Shown: positions 33,068 to 41,665, counted from the first letter of the stretch. The stretch is DNA of 64,000 nt from Paenibacillus taichungensis (GCF_003287275.1 NZ_QEVW01000005.1:434001-498000); one strand, 5' to 3'. The notes: a model not told the origin generated them from the letters alone. Program-made: numbers and translations.

Positions 33068-33565
33068 TTATTTTTCATCGAAAAAAACATGTTCCGCCTG
33101 CAATTCCCCTAAATGTGTCGTCATGATACCAAAAGAATACTGGGGCTGACGCCGCCGATCCGTAGGAGAACCCGGATTAAATATCAGCACATCATTGACC
33201 GTATGCATCACCGGAATGTGCGAGTGTCCAAAAATCACAGCATCCACCTGCTGTCCTGCAAAGGTGTGGATCGCATTCTGCTCTGTAGACTTCGATCCCA
33301 GATGACCATGTACAAGACCAAGACGCAAACCGTCCGCCTCAACGATGCGGGAGAACCCGAGTTTTTGACCTATTTCAGGCGGGTCCGTATTACCTGCAAC
33401 ACCTTCAACGGGTGCATAAGCGCTAAGCAGCTTGTATACACTCCAGTCCGACCAGTCCCCCGCGTGGAGAATCAGATCAGCATCTGTAAGCGCCTCAACC
33501 AAGGGATCGGGCAACTTCCGTGCTCTTCGAGGTAAATGAGTGTCCGAAATGACAATAATTTTCAT
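33068..33565 (-). CDS. metallophosphoesterase, YfcE/MJ0936 type
   Basis: 165 residues from ATG 33565. Metal-binding motifs in order are ISDTHLP (D-x-H), LILHAGDWSD (GD), VAGNTDPP (GN.D replaces GNHD), GLVHGHLG and FGHSHIPV. This is the complete YfcE-like phosphodiesterase set. The variant GNTD in place of GNCD/GNHD is common in the family. The upstream GTG 33577 is an alternative start. Confidence 0.9.
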   Translation of the reverse strand: MKIIVISDTHLPRRARKLPDPLVEALTDADLILHAGDWSDWSVYKLLSAYAPVEGVAGNTDPPEIGQKLGFSRIVEADGLRLGLVHGHLGSKSTEQNAIHTFAGQQVDAVIFGHSHIPVMHTVNDVLIFNPGSPTDRRRQPQYSFGIMTTHLGELQAEHVFFDEK

Positions 33566-33607
33566 AGTACAGCACACCTTCCCTTTCCCTTTCCCTTATA
33601 TGACGCT

Positions 33608-34042
33608 TTATTCGGCATGTGATGGAAGAACTTCAAGCTGGGAACAGGAGCGCTCCATATCTTCAAGGGTAATGGATGCAAAGAATTGTTCCACCTTTGC
33701 TTCGGCAACCTGATACAGATTGGTCAGCAGGCTATCAATACGAAGGCCAACATCACAATTTGGATTACAGTTACCATGAATCGGAAACAATGGTCCTTCA
33801 TCCTTGGCAGCCTGATAGATCATGGCTAATGTGATTTCACTTGAGGGCTTGGCGAGGTAAAATCCTCTTGTTCCCGGTGAGGAGTCCACAAGCCCTGCCT
33901 TTTTCAACCCGCCCAGAATACGTCTGACCACGACAGGGTTGGTATTCACACTACCTGCAATCAGTGCCGAAGTGATTCGTTCAGGCGCGCTGAAAGACAA
34001 CAACAACAAACAATGCACACTGACCGAAAAATGAGTACTCAT
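33608..34042 (-). CDS. Rrf2-family transcriptional regulator (YwnA-like)
   Basis: 144 residues. Winged-helix DNA-binding N-terminus (ITSALIAGSVNTNPVVVRRILGGLKKAGLV with the following SSPGTRGFYLA wing). Only two cysteines (NCNPNCD, about 92 and 96) remain in the cluster region, fewer than the three of iron-sulfur IscR/NsrR. A Cys-based redox sensor like YwnA/CymR is more likely. AAAGGTGGTTAATC precedes the ATG. Confidence 0.85.
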   Translation of the reverse strand: MSTHFSVSVHCLLLLSFSAPERITSALIAGSVNTNPVVVRRILGGLKKAGLVDSSPGTRGFYLAKPSSEITLAMIYQAAKDEGPLFPIHGNCNPNCDVGLRIDSLLTNLYQVAEAKVEQFFASITLEDMERSCSQLEVLPSHAE

Positions 34043-34104
34043 GATTAACCACCTTTTATTTGAGCATTATTATGCTGATTTTATATCATCCCAGATGTGT
34101 AGGC

Positions 34105-34482
34105 TTACTCAGAAAACAGGTCCTGTTCAGGGCGCGCCCGGATTTTTAACTGCCGAACGCTGTATTCCAGTTGTTTCACAATATCGTCCAGTTGTTTGCG
34201 ATCAATCTTCGTTGGATCTTCCACTGGTTTCGCCGATGACTTCAGATCCCGAATCGTTAACTGCTGTTCTTGCCACTTGTCCATCAGATCCGCTATATTG
34301 GCGTAGAAACGTTCGTAATCTTTAATAACCAAATCAAGATAGGCATCCACCTCATCCGGATCATAACCACGAAGTTTATAGTTGAATTGTTTTTCATGAA
34401 TTGATAAAGCGTCGAGCTGTACGCCCAATTGCTTGAACAATTGTCTTTGTTTGTCCAATCTTCGTTTCATATGCTCATCCAT
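34105..34482 (-). CDS. DivIVA-domain protein
   Basis: 125 residues. The central block LSIHEKQFNYKLRGYDPDEVDAYLDLV is the N-terminal DivIVA signature (membrane-binding and dimerisation region), and the tail is coiled-coil-like. It is shorter than DivIVA and near the size of GpsB, so a polar or septal accessory role is inferred. Divergent from the YteA gene on the plus strand. Confidence 0.8.
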   Translation of the reverse strand: MDEHMKRRLDKQRQLFKQLGVQLDALSIHEKQFNYKLRGYDPDEVDAYLDLVIKDYERFYANIADLMDKWQEQQLTIRDLKSSAKPVEDPTKIDRKQLDDIVKQLEYSVRQLKIRARPEQDLFSE

Positions 34483-34687
34483 ATTGACAACCCTCCATTA
34501 TCAAACGCGCCGCGGTAAGCACAAGAAGATCTTCGATACCGCCGCATTTTCTCTCTATATTTTTTATAACACATTATCCGTCAGATATAAAATCGAACGC
34601 CCCTCTTTACACACGAAACTGATTGCTTCTTATGAAATTCGGGTAAGGACTGACTACAACCCCAATGCGGGAAAGGAGCATGTCCTT

Positions 34688-35254
34688 ATGAGTACATTAA
34701 CCAAAGATCAACTTCAAGAGCTCAAAAACGCTCTTTTGGAGCAACGTGAAAACCTACAGCGTCATTTTGAATCCAGCATGGAAGACGGTGCTCCAGCCGA
34801 GTCCCTGAAAGATTCAACTGGTGAGCTGTCATCATACGATAATCACCCTGCAGATGCCGGTACGGAGACGTTTGAGCGAAGCCGTGACCTGGCGATAGAT
34901 GATACGTTAACCGACGAGTTCAACCAAGTGAATGAAGCGCTGGGGCGAATCGAACAAGGAACGTATGGCTCCTGTGTGACCTGTGGTAAGGATATTCCCT
35001 TTGAACGACTCGAAGTGATCCCTTACACGGCCTACTGTATCGATGATACGCCTAACCGCGAGTTAAGCAACGAACGGCCCGTTGAAGAGGAAGTCATGAC
35101 GATGCCGCCTAGCGGTGCCGGTGAAGTAAGACAGCGCAATGCTGGCAAGTTCGATAACGCTGACGCCTGGGAAACCGTCGAGGAATATGGCACATCGAAC
35201 TCCCCCGCAACCGCAGCCAAACGTGACGTGAAAGATTATGATGAAAACATGTAG
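34688..35254 (+). CDS. yteA: YteA-type TraR/DksA zinc-finger protein
   Basis: 188 residues from ATG 34688 (GGAAAGGAGCATGTCCTT upstream); the frame is open further upstream but without a start context. N-terminal helical hairpin LQELKNALLEQRENLQRHFE, then ASYDNHPADAGTETFERSRD and the zinc finger GSCVTCGKDIPFERL...YCIDD. The fourth zinc Cys is absent, as usual in YteA proteins. The family is associated with sporulation in Bacillales. Followed by a strong terminator. Confidence 0.9.
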   Translation: MSTLTKDQLQELKNALLEQRENLQRHFESSMEDGAPAESLKDSTGELSSYDNHPADAGTETFERSRDLAIDDTLTDEFNQVNEALGRIEQGTYGSCVTCGKDIPFERLEVIPYTAYCIDDTPNRELSNERPVEEEVMTMPPSGAGEVRQRNAGKFDNADAWETVEEYGTSNSPATAAKRDVKDYDENM

Positions 35255-35325
35255 TTTATGAACGAATTAAGGTCGTTTACGCTTAAATAGGTACATTTCT
35301 CCCATCATGCCAAATTACGCATGAA

Positions 35326-35350
35326 AAAGCCGCCAACGGCGGCTTTTTTC
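35326..35350. terminator. bidirectional Rho-independent terminator
   Basis: AGCCGCC (35328-35334), loop AAC, GGCGGCT (35338-35344), flanked by A5 on the left and T6 on the right. It can end the plus-strand yteA transcript and the minus-strand regulator gene at 35413. Confidence 0.95.
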
Positions 35351-35412
35351 TTGGTCCAGCATATCATCTTTACACAGACGGAACTTCAATCAATCCGATG
35401 AATATGCTTCGG

Positions 35413-36096
35413 TTACTCCTCCGCCTGACCACCAGACGAGGATTCCTTCTGCTTTTTAGCAGGTCTTGACGTTTTGGCAGCGGGCTTGCCCTTATCGGGT
35501 GAAGCCTTCTTTTTCAATTTCCCAGCGGTTTCCATAGCGGGCTTATTCACTGTATCTTTGGATAGGGAACTGAATAAATGAAAGACCTCTTGGTCCGCAT
35601 CATGCCTGTCTTTCGTTAAGTAGGGTTCACACATCTTCGTAATGTTGTTGTACAACTGCTCTACTTCTTCCCGGCTAGCATACAACGTCATATCCGAGAT
35701 AAACATGCGGTCTCCGTTTTCCGCCTGATTCATGAATCGCCGACGGCTCTGCTCAAACATTTCATTTAACAATTTGAAGGTTTCGGAACGAAATACCTCC
35801 TTCAAAGGTGAATTCTCTTCATCTTCGTTACGGAGCTGGATTTCCCCCTTGAAGGGATCGTAATATTTGGCAATAATTCCATTAATTTCACGAGTGGATA
35901 CGATGGTCAGCAGACCGATTTTCTCCAGTTTTTTCACATGATAATGTACCTTGGCTGGCACTTCGCCCATCTGGTCTGCGATCTCTTTAACCGTAGAAGG
36001 TCTGCCCTGTTTATTAAACATATTCATAATCTGTATCCGATACGGATCGGAGTAGACCTTGATTTCTTCAATCGTTGAAAGTACTTTGCGCTGCAT
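35413..36096 (-). CDS. ArsR-type winged-helix regulator with basic tail
   Basis: 227 residues from ATG 36096 (GAGGATACAGGT upstream). The N-terminal HTH reads SDPYRIQIMNMFN, VKEIADQMGEVPAKVHYHVKKLEKIGLL. A middle domain (SETFKLLNEMFEQSRRRFMN, DMTLYASREEVEQLY) follows, and the last 40 residues are a Lys/Pro-rich, probably disordered tail. The gene lies directly downstream of the MFS pump and has its own strong promoter. It is a good candidate regulator of the pump. Confidence 0.8.
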   Translation of the reverse strand: MQRKVLSTIEEIKVYSDPYRIQIMNMFNKQGRPSTVKEIADQMGEVPAKVHYHVKKLEKIGLLTIVSTREINGIIAKYYDPFKGEIQLRNEDEENSPLKEVFRSETFKLLNEMFEQSRRRFMNQAENGDRMFISDMTLYASREEVEQLYNNITKMCEPYLTKDRHDADQEVFHLFSSLSKDTVNKPAMETAGKLKKKASPDKGKPAAKTSRPAKKQKESSSGGQAEE

Positions 36097-36141
36097 ACCT
36101 GTATCCTCATTTCCGGGGTACCTGTTGCCCATCATGTGTAT

Positions 36142-36171
36142 ATTATACCGTCCGAACAGGGTTTCGGTCAA
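36142..36171 (-). promoter_or_regulatory. strong SigA promoter of the ArsR-type gene
   Basis: On the minus strand, TTGACC (36166-36171) and a perfect TATAAT (36142-36147) are separated by 18 bases, ending about 45 bp before the ATG. It overlaps the region just after the pump stop (36207), so the regulator can be expressed independently. Confidence 0.8.
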
Positions 36172-36206
36172 AACAGGCTGAAGATAACAGGCTTTAGGAA
36201 GTTCTA

Positions 36207-37493
36207 TTATAGAACAGTGCGGAAAGTCTTGCTCAGAAGCACTAGAGCAGCTGACATGGCAAGCAAAACACCAAACACGATAAATAGAATCGGCAATGCC
36301 ACCCAATCGGCAAGGGCTCCAGAAAGCAAGCTTCCTAATGGAGCAACACTCACGACGAGCATACTTTGAAGGGCGTACACTCTGCCAAGCATCTCGGAAG
36401 GTGTAACTTCCATGAGATAGGATGCAAGGGGTGTTGTAGCGAGTGGAATCCCCATGCCCATCATCAGACAAAAGACAGCAGCAACAGGCAGCTGGTAGGA
36501 CGTCATGTAAGACGGGAGAGCGGTCATGGCATAACTGAGCCCCAACATGACAATGCCTACGATGACCAGCACACTTTTACGGTAATTCGATCCTTGGTGG
36601 GACAGCCACAAGCCGCTCAGTACCATGCCTGCCACAATCAGCCCACTGAGTAGGCTTAATCCTCCTGCTCCGGCATGCAACGTTTCAATGACATATGGCG
36701 TGCGAAGGACATTGAATGGCATCAGACAAAAGTTAACAAAGGCAAACAGAATCGAAACGATCAGTAACAACACATGTTTACGCATAAAATGAAAGGCTTC
36801 TGTCATTTCAGAGAATATACTTTTTCTTGCTGAAGGAGAATTAGATGAATACAATGGTGTATTATCACTGTTAGATGATGTTGAGGTTTTCGGGTACCCC
36901 ACACGGCTCATCAGAAGTGCACTTAAAGCAAACAAGCCCGCATCGATCAATATCGTCCACGTGATCCCTGCTGTTGCAATTAACGTTCCCGCCACTGCAA
37001 GTCCTGCGAGTTCTGCAACCCGGGTTGCAGATGAGGCCATGGCATTACCAGACAGCAGCATCGATTTGGGAAGTAATCGCGGTACAGTGGACACCTCTGC
37101 AGGTGACGCAAAACATTCCAGAAGAGAATTCAGAATGGTGATAACGAACAGATGCCAGACTTGCAGCTCACCCAGACCAAACAAAAGTGCTGTAATGCCC
37201 ACAAATAAACCTCGGCCGGTATTTGTGAGCACAATCACCTTTTTGGGCGACATGCGATCCACCAAAGCTCCGACAAACAGCCCCAGAAAGATACTCGGCA
37301 AAAAGTTAACAGCCAGCAGTGTTCCCATCAGCAGCTTTGAACCTGTCAAAATGTACACCATCCAGCTATAAGCAATGGAATCAATCGAATCGCCAAATCT
37401 GGATACAACCTTGCTCACCATAAACTGCACATAAGGTTTAACCCGAATTAATTCTCCGATCCCTTGTTTGTGTGCGACTGCACCTTCGCTCAT
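36207..37493 (-). CDS. MFS efflux transporter (MFS_3/macrolide-efflux type)
   Basis: 428 residues from ATG 37493 (GAGGCGG upstream). Twelve hydrophobic segments in two sixes, with a loop between TM2 and TM3 reading FVGALVDRMSPKKVIVLTN (family motif A) and a charged central loop (about residues 200-235). Probably exports a drug or siderophore. Its promoter carries duplicated operator-like repeats and a regulator gene follows, so it is likely inducible. Confidence 0.85.
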   Translation of the reverse strand: MSEGAVAHKQGIGELIRVKPYVQFMVSKVVSRFGDSIDSIAYSWMVYILTGSKLLMGTLLAVNFLPSIFLGLFVGALVDRMSPKKVIVLTNTGRGLFVGITALLFGLGELQVWHLFVITILNSLLECFASPAEVSTVPRLLPKSMLLSGNAMASSATRVAELAGLAVAGTLIATAGITWTILIDAGLFALSALLMSRVGYPKTSTSSNSDNTPLYSSNSPSARKSIFSEMTEAFHFMRKHVLLLIVSILFAFVNFCLMPFNVLRTPYVIETLHAGAGGLSLLSGLIVAGMVLSGLWLSHQGSNYRKSVLVIVGIVMLGLSYAMTALPSYMTSYQLPVAAVFCLMMGMGIPLATTPLASYLMEVTPSEMLGRVYALQSMLVVSVAPLGSLLSGALADWVALPILFIVFGVLLAMSAALVLLSKTFRTVL

Positions 37494-37511
37494 TTTTATT
37501 CCGCCTCTCAA

Positions 37512-37594
37512 CGTGAAAATATTTTTAATGTTAATTTTATTTTAACGTATGATATGCGAAAATCAACCCTTTCGTGAAAATATTTTTAACGTTG
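37512..37594 (-). promoter_or_regulatory. MFS promoter flanked by two operator-like repeats
   Basis: Nearly identical repeats CGTGAAAATATTTTTAAYGTT at 37512-37533 and 37573-37594 bracket a minus-strand promoter TTGATT (37561-37566)-16-TAAAAT (37539-37544). The half-repeat is itself a weak palindrome (TGAAAATATTTTTA). This is the layout of a repressor-bound promoter, most simply the ArsR-type protein at 35413. Confidence 0.65.
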
Positions 37595-37650
37595 TATTTA
37601 TTCCATTCTTTTCTTGATGATTTTTAATGGGCCCTCTCCATAAAAACACA

Positions 37651-37674
37651 AAAAAACAGACCGAAGGGTCTGTT
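37651..37674 (-). terminator. Rho-independent terminator of the barstar gene
   Basis: AACAGACC (37655-37662), loop GAAG, GGTCTGTT (37667-37674), with a run of T on the minus strand. About 55 bp 3' of the barstar stop. Confidence 0.85.
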
Positions 37675-37729
37675 CGTCTGTTCTCCAAACACTAATATTT
37701 ATTTGCTGCTATGATTCGTAGTTCATGTA

Positions 37730-38005
37730 CTAATGCTCAGTCTTGAATTGAAATCCAATACTCTCTTCTCTCGCCTCCAGCATCAACTGGTATACCTTCT
37801 CTGCCTCGCTACCCAGCCGCTCCTTGCTGATCTGGTAGTTCGTCCAGGTTAATTCAAGTGGCAGCTCGATCATGCCTGTAAAGCAGTCCCACAAGGCGTC
37901 CAGATTTGCACCGTAAAAGTCTGGCAGCTCAAGCTTTTGCTTCAATAGCTCATGTAGCTCTGTCGTGCTGGAAAAGTCCTCACCGTTAAGTACTATCCTC
38001 TTCAT
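37730..38005 (-). CDS. barstar-family ribonuclease inhibitor
   Basis: 91 residues. The barstar signature is clear: KRIVLNGEDFSSTTELHELL, then LPDFYGANLDALWDCFTG and LELTWTNYQ. The acidic helix 2 (YGANLDALWD) is the part that plugs the barnase active site. Cytosolic. It starts 17 bp after the secreted nuclease gene, so it protects the producer from its own RNase. Confidence 0.95.
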   Translation of the reverse strand: MKRIVLNGEDFSSTTELHELLKQKLELPDFYGANLDALWDCFTGMIELPLELTWTNYQISKERLGSEAEKVYQLMLEAREESIGFQFKTEH

Positions 38006-38022
38006 GTCTGTCCTGTCCTTCC

Positions 38023-38463
38023 TTATTTCAAGCGAGTAAAGGATGCATAGTGATCTGTCGTTTTGTAAATCAAGCCGTCATTGGAGTACAGGATTCGGTC
38101 AGAATTACGGAAACCGGAAGTGTAGTTGATATCCGCTTCACGCCAAGTACGGCCACTCGCTGCTGGAAGCAAGCCTTCCCGGTTGCTAAACACGTCTCCA
38201 CCGATACTTTTGCCCGGAGCAACCGTAGCAAGGTTGCCTTGGGAAGATACCCAGCCAAGTGCCGTTGCCTGTGCTTTGGTAATGTAGTTACATGGCAGAT
38301 TCCCGTTGGCGCTGAGATAGTTGGCCACACCAGTAAACGTATTGATGATGGTACACGTTGCAGCTGAAGCCTTCTGCTGTCCAACCGGAGCGATCTGAGA
38401 ACCTGTGAAGAAAACAATCGTTAACATAACCGCTAGCAGAGCTGTAGACAAGAACTTTTTCAT
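38023..38463 (-). CDS. secreted guanyl-specific ribonuclease (barnase family)
   Basis: 146 residues with a Sec signal peptide (cleavage likely at ASA-ATC, about residue 35). The mature chain matches barnase closely. The catalytic set is E109 (in WREAD), R119, R123 and H138, with a constant offset of 36 to barnase E73, R83, R87 and H102. Two differences stand out: the Trp at barnase 94 is Gly130 here, and Cys37 and Cys58 could form a disulfide absent from barnase. GGGAGGCTGGATTT precedes the ATG. Confidence 0.95.
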   Translation of the reverse strand: MKKFLSTALLAVMLTIVFFTGSQIAPVGQQKASAATCTIINTFTGVANYLSANGNLPCNYITKAQATALGWVSSQGNLATVAPGKSIGGDVFSNREGLLPAASGRTWREADINYTSGFRNSDRILYSNDGLIYKTTDHYASFTRLK

Positions 38464-38671
38464 AAATCCAGCCTCCCAATGACTTAAAATGGATGAACGT
38501 TGCCACTATGTAAGTGATATGAGATGTGAATTCTGCCTGGATGTACGTTCTGCTAGATTATAGTGAACAAGCCATCTATTTACTATTTATATCACATCAT
38601 TTTGGAGGAAATATCAAATTTAACTGTTATTATTGTAAAAATATATAAATATAACATTTAAATATAACAAA
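38464..38671. other. AT-rich intergenic region upstream of the ribonuclease gene
   Basis: No gene seen. A TATAAT (minus strand, 38557-38562) is a probable -10 box for the nuclease/barstar operon, without a good -35 partner. The rest is AT-rich. Confidence 0.5.
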
Positions 38672-38698
38672 AGACTCACATCCCGGCGGATGGAGTCT
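38672..38698 (-). terminator. Rho-independent terminator of the oxidoreductase gene
   Basis: AGACTC and CATCC pair with GGATG and GAGTCT around a GCCG loop, followed on the minus strand by TTTTGTT. About 40 bp 3' of the stop at 38739. Confidence 0.8.
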
Positions 38699-38738
38699 AC
38701 CATTTCGAACATTTCTTTTCATCTATCATGTTAGCATG

Positions 38739-39758
38739 TTAGCTCCTGTTTTGATCCACTAATTGCACCCGTTGACGGGTTCGCGCCGATTCCAAACATG
38801 CATCAATAACACGCATATTCTGAATGGTATTTTGCGGACTGAACGGTAGCGCTTCTCCTTCAAGCACTGCGGCTGCAAAAGTCTCTACCTGCAAAACATA
38901 GGAGTTCGATACCGATACACGTTCCTCACGGCTGACGGAATCGGTGTGCACGATAATCTGTGGTGGAATATCACTGTTCTCCCAACCGAACACCTTGGGC
39001 AGTTCAATCCGACCATCGGTACCGAGAATCTCCATCTCGGCTCGTCCAGAAGCCCACATGCCGCAGTCAAACGTTAACGCTACTGAATTGGGAAACTCCA
39101 CAAGTCCTGAAGCCATCATATCGACGCCATCATGCTCTTCTGAAAATAGAGCATGTACCGTAACGGCTTCCGGTTCCTGCCCCAGATACATGCGTGCTGC
39201 CGAGATAGGATATACGCCAAGATCAAATAATGATCCTCCGCCCATCTCCTTTTTGAACCTTACATTGTCCTTATCGTCAGCGGTATTGCAAGTGAAATTG
39301 CCGTGGAGGGCTCTGACCGTACCAATCTCCCCACTGGCTATGATCTCTTGTACACGTCTATGCTTGGGATGGTATCGATACATGATGGCTTCTGCAAACA
39401 ATACGCCGTGCTGTTGACATACCTCAATCATTTCCGCCGCTTCATCTGAATTCAGAGCAGCCGGCTTCTCACATAATACATGTTTTCCAGCCTGAGCAGT
39501 CTTAATTGTCCACTCCTTATGCATGTGGTTCGGCAGAGGAATATACACAGCTTCAATATCCGGGTCCGCAATGAGTTCATCATAACTGCCATACGCTCTG
39601 GCAATGTCGAGTTCATTTGCAAGAGCTTCCGCCTTCTCCTTGCTGCGGCTGGCTATTGCCAAGACTTCACCACGTTCGGATTGTTGAATCGCAGGAATGA
39701 CTGCATTTTTCGCAATTGTAGATGTACCAAGTACACCCCACTGTAAGTGTCTGTCCAT
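38739..39758 (-). CDS. Gfo/Idh/MocA family oxidoreductase
   Basis: 339 residues from ATG 39758 (AAAGGAAGATAAGC upstream). LQWGVLGTSTIAKNAVIPA is the nucleotide-binding start, HVLCEKPAALNSDEA the conserved EKP, and GGGSLFDLGVYPISAAR the catalytic helix. It resembles trans-1,2-dihydrobenzene-1,2-diol or 1,5-anhydrofructose dehydrogenase-like members. The ATG lies close behind the stop of the RTP-like gene, so the two may be cotranscribed. Confidence 0.85.
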   Translation of the reverse strand: MDRHLQWGVLGTSTIAKNAVIPAIQQSERGEVLAIASRSKEKAEALANELDIARAYGSYDELIADPDIEAVYIPLPNHMHKEWTIKTAQAGKHVLCEKPAALNSDEAAEMIEVCQQHGVLFAEAIMYRYHPKHRRVQEIIASGEIGTVRALHGNFTCNTADDKDNVRFKKEMGGGSLFDLGVYPISAARMYLGQEPEAVTVHALFSEEHDGVDMMASGLVEFPNSVALTFDCGMWASGRAEMEILGTDGRIELPKVFGWENSDIPPQIIVHTDSVSREERVSVSNSYVLQVETFAAAVLEGEALPFSPQNTIQNMRVIDACLESARTRQRVQLVDQNRS

Positions 39759-39760
39759 GC

Positions 39761-40141
39761 TTATCTTCCTTTCACTCCGTAATTGTCCTCTTCTGCCTTG
39801 TGTAACATGCCGAGACAACGATCAAGATCAGCCTTAACCTGTTTTTTATATAATTCGGCTTTCTCCGCACCATCATCCGTGAAGTGATATAAAACGATTT
39901 CCTGAAAATCGACTTTGGGATCACTGCCCTTCAGCTTCTTTGTACGATAAAAGACACCCTGTTGAACCAATTCATGCAGCGCCCGGTATATCTCGCTCTG
40001 GGGTGGTACATAACCGTAGGCTTTGAATTCCTGCTTCATGGCCTCCAGCATCTCATAACCATATCCCCTATGCTGTTCAACCATCGTAATCAGATACAGC
40101 TTAATAAATGCCCGCTGCGCAATCATAAAAGCCACGTTCAT
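39761..40141 (-). CDS. replication terminator protein (RTP) homologue
   Basis: 126 residues matching the Bacillus subtilis Rtp pattern throughout: QRAFIKLYLITMVEQ, then GYEMLEAMKQEFKAYGY, SEIYRALHELVQQGV, FQEIVLYHF, AELYKKQVKADLDRC. RTP is a winged-helix dimer that binds Ter DNA and stalls replication forks in one direction. PadR-like regulators share the fold, but the QRAF.KLY.IT start and the terminal dimer helix favour RTP. AGGAGGGG precedes the ATG. Confidence 0.85.
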   Translation of the reverse strand: MNVAFMIAQRAFIKLYLITMVEQHRGYGYEMLEAMKQEFKAYGYVPPQSEIYRALHELVQQGVFYRTKKLKGSDPKVDFQEIVLYHFTDDGAEKAELYKKQVKADLDRCLGMLHKAEEDNYGVKGR

Positions 40142-40458
40142 TCCCCTCCTGTCAGCTCTATATATCTAGTATTATAAAACTTATGTTCCCCTTCTGCCAT
40201 CTTTATCCGTCTTTCTCCCTTTAATCGATGGGCGTTGGAATGCAAGAAGGAGAACTGATAAAGAGGCAGGAACGTAAGGTAGAGCGAGAATTTGGGCTTT
40301 CTATTATGAATTTTTCATGTAATGAAATTTTAAAAAAATTATTTCAAAAAAGGTTCGTCATAGTAATGGCATCACTTTTTTCAGGTTGTTGCTTCCATTT
40401 TCATCGGACTTCTACTCACTGTTATTCTGAATTTTTCATATAATGATGTATTCACCCG
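40142..40458. other. intergenic region with an 18-bp direct repeat
   Basis: No gene seen. GAATTTTTCATRTAATGA occurs at 40308-40325 and again at 40429-40446, differing at one base. A TATAAT (minus strand) at about 40171-40176 may be the -10 box of the RTP-like gene. Next to it, GAACATAAG..TATAATACTAGAT is loosely reminiscent of an RTP-binding Ter half; this is speculative. Confidence 0.5.
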
Positions 40459-41604
40459 TTAATCAGGTTTGGACTTCGGTACAGTTCCCACAACCCACTT
40501 GCCCCAGCTTGCGCGAGAGATGAGCCACGTAAGTACGCAGGATAACGTAAGCGCCAGCAGCCAAGTGATGATCATGCGAATTACGGGGTTTAAACCCAGT
40601 GCCACAAAAAACTGCTCATCCGGAATGTAGCTGTAGCGCAACATCAGCATGTGCATCAGGTAACCCCCGTATGAAACCCCGCCAATCCACGCCAGCACTC
40701 GCGTTACTCTGATATTGTGGAGCTTGCCAGCCAGCTGGTACATCACCATGATGGAAGCAATGAGAAATAAGATCATATCCGGTCGAATAAGACTGACGGT
40801 ATAGAATGTAATCTGTATACCCTCCGGCTTCTGGAACTCCAGCATTAACTTATATATAAACCGAAGACCAAGGACAATAAACACGGTCCAATATCCCCAG
40901 CGCAAACGTTGAATCCACTCATTCCAATGTTGAACCGATAGCCCGGCTGCCGCACCAAGCACAAAATAAAAAAAGAAATACAGGAAATTTCGATCCGCAT
41001 AGGTTGTAAAGGCATCGGTCAGCACCGGGACACTCAACCATTCCATAAACCTGGCGATATTTCGCAATTGATCCGCGAGCACGAGGTACACCACACCGGA
41101 GATCAGAAGAGCTATTGTGCGCCCTTTCGCCTCATATCGGTTATAGACGTAACGGATGGCTCGCAAAAACAGGGGAAACAACAGATAAAACTGAATAAGC
41201 ATAATAATGTACCAAAAATGCGAGGTCGTTTTGCCTGTGATTAATTTTAAACCAAGGTCAGGGATATCCTGCCAACCAAATCCGTTCCATCCGCGAGGTG
41301 CGAGTGTGAAATAGATCAGTGACCAAATCATATAGGGGACGATTACATCGGTTAATCGCTTTTGCATAAAACGTCCATAATGCAACTTGTCTCCTGTATT
41401 ATAGAAAAGCACCATACCTGTAATAAAAATAAACAGGGGTACAGCAAATTTGGACAGCATTAATAAGATTGCGAGCAATACACCGTCTTCCAGCCCCGCT
41501 TCCGGGACCAGGGAATAATGTGCAATGGAGTGCTGAAGGACGACTGCTGCAAAAGCAATCCCCCTCAGACTTTCAATTTCTGTAATTCGTTCTTTACGAG
41601 GCAT
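40459..41604 (-). CDS. membrane acyltransferase (acyltransferase family 3)
   Basis: 381 residues with about ten hydrophobic segments. The N-terminal ITEIESLRGIAFAAVVLQHS carries the conserved Arg and His of the OafA/WecH-like acyltransferases. It would O-acylate a surface polysaccharide or peptidoglycan sugar. AAGGAGGCTTTCTGTT precedes the ATG. Divergent from the DUF202 gene. Confidence 0.85.
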   Translation of the reverse strand: MPRKERITEIESLRGIAFAAVVLQHSIAHYSLVPEAGLEDGVLLAILLMLSKFAVPLFIFITGMVLFYNTGDKLHYGRFMQKRLTDVIVPYMIWSLIYFTLAPRGWNGFGWQDIPDLGLKLITGKTTSHFWYIIMLIQFYLLFPLFLRAIRYVYNRYEAKGRTIALLISGVVYLVLADQLRNIARFMEWLSVPVLTDAFTTYADRNFLYFFFYFVLGAAAGLSVQHWNEWIQRLRWGYWTVFIVLGLRFIYKLMLEFQKPEGIQITFYTVSLIRPDMILFLIASIMVMYQLAGKLHNIRVTRVLAWIGGVSYGGYLMHMLMLRYSYIPDEQFFVALGLNPVIRMIITWLLALTLSCVLTWLISRASWGKWVVGTVPKSKPD

Positions 41605-41665
41605 AACAGAAAGCCTCCTTTCTTGGTTTTGCCATGAAAACGACGTACAATAAAGCCATATATTG

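Noticed and set aside
34433..34687. N-terminal extension of the YteA frame
   Set aside because: It overlaps the DivIVA-domain gene on the other strand and the promoter region; YteA proteins start at MSTLTKDQ-like sequence with a proper Shine-Dalgarno.
36097..36471. 125-residue N-terminal extension of the ArsR-type regulator
   Set aside because: It is antisense-like readout through the 3' end of the MFS gene and covers the strong SigA promoter; the HTH begins right after ATG 36096.
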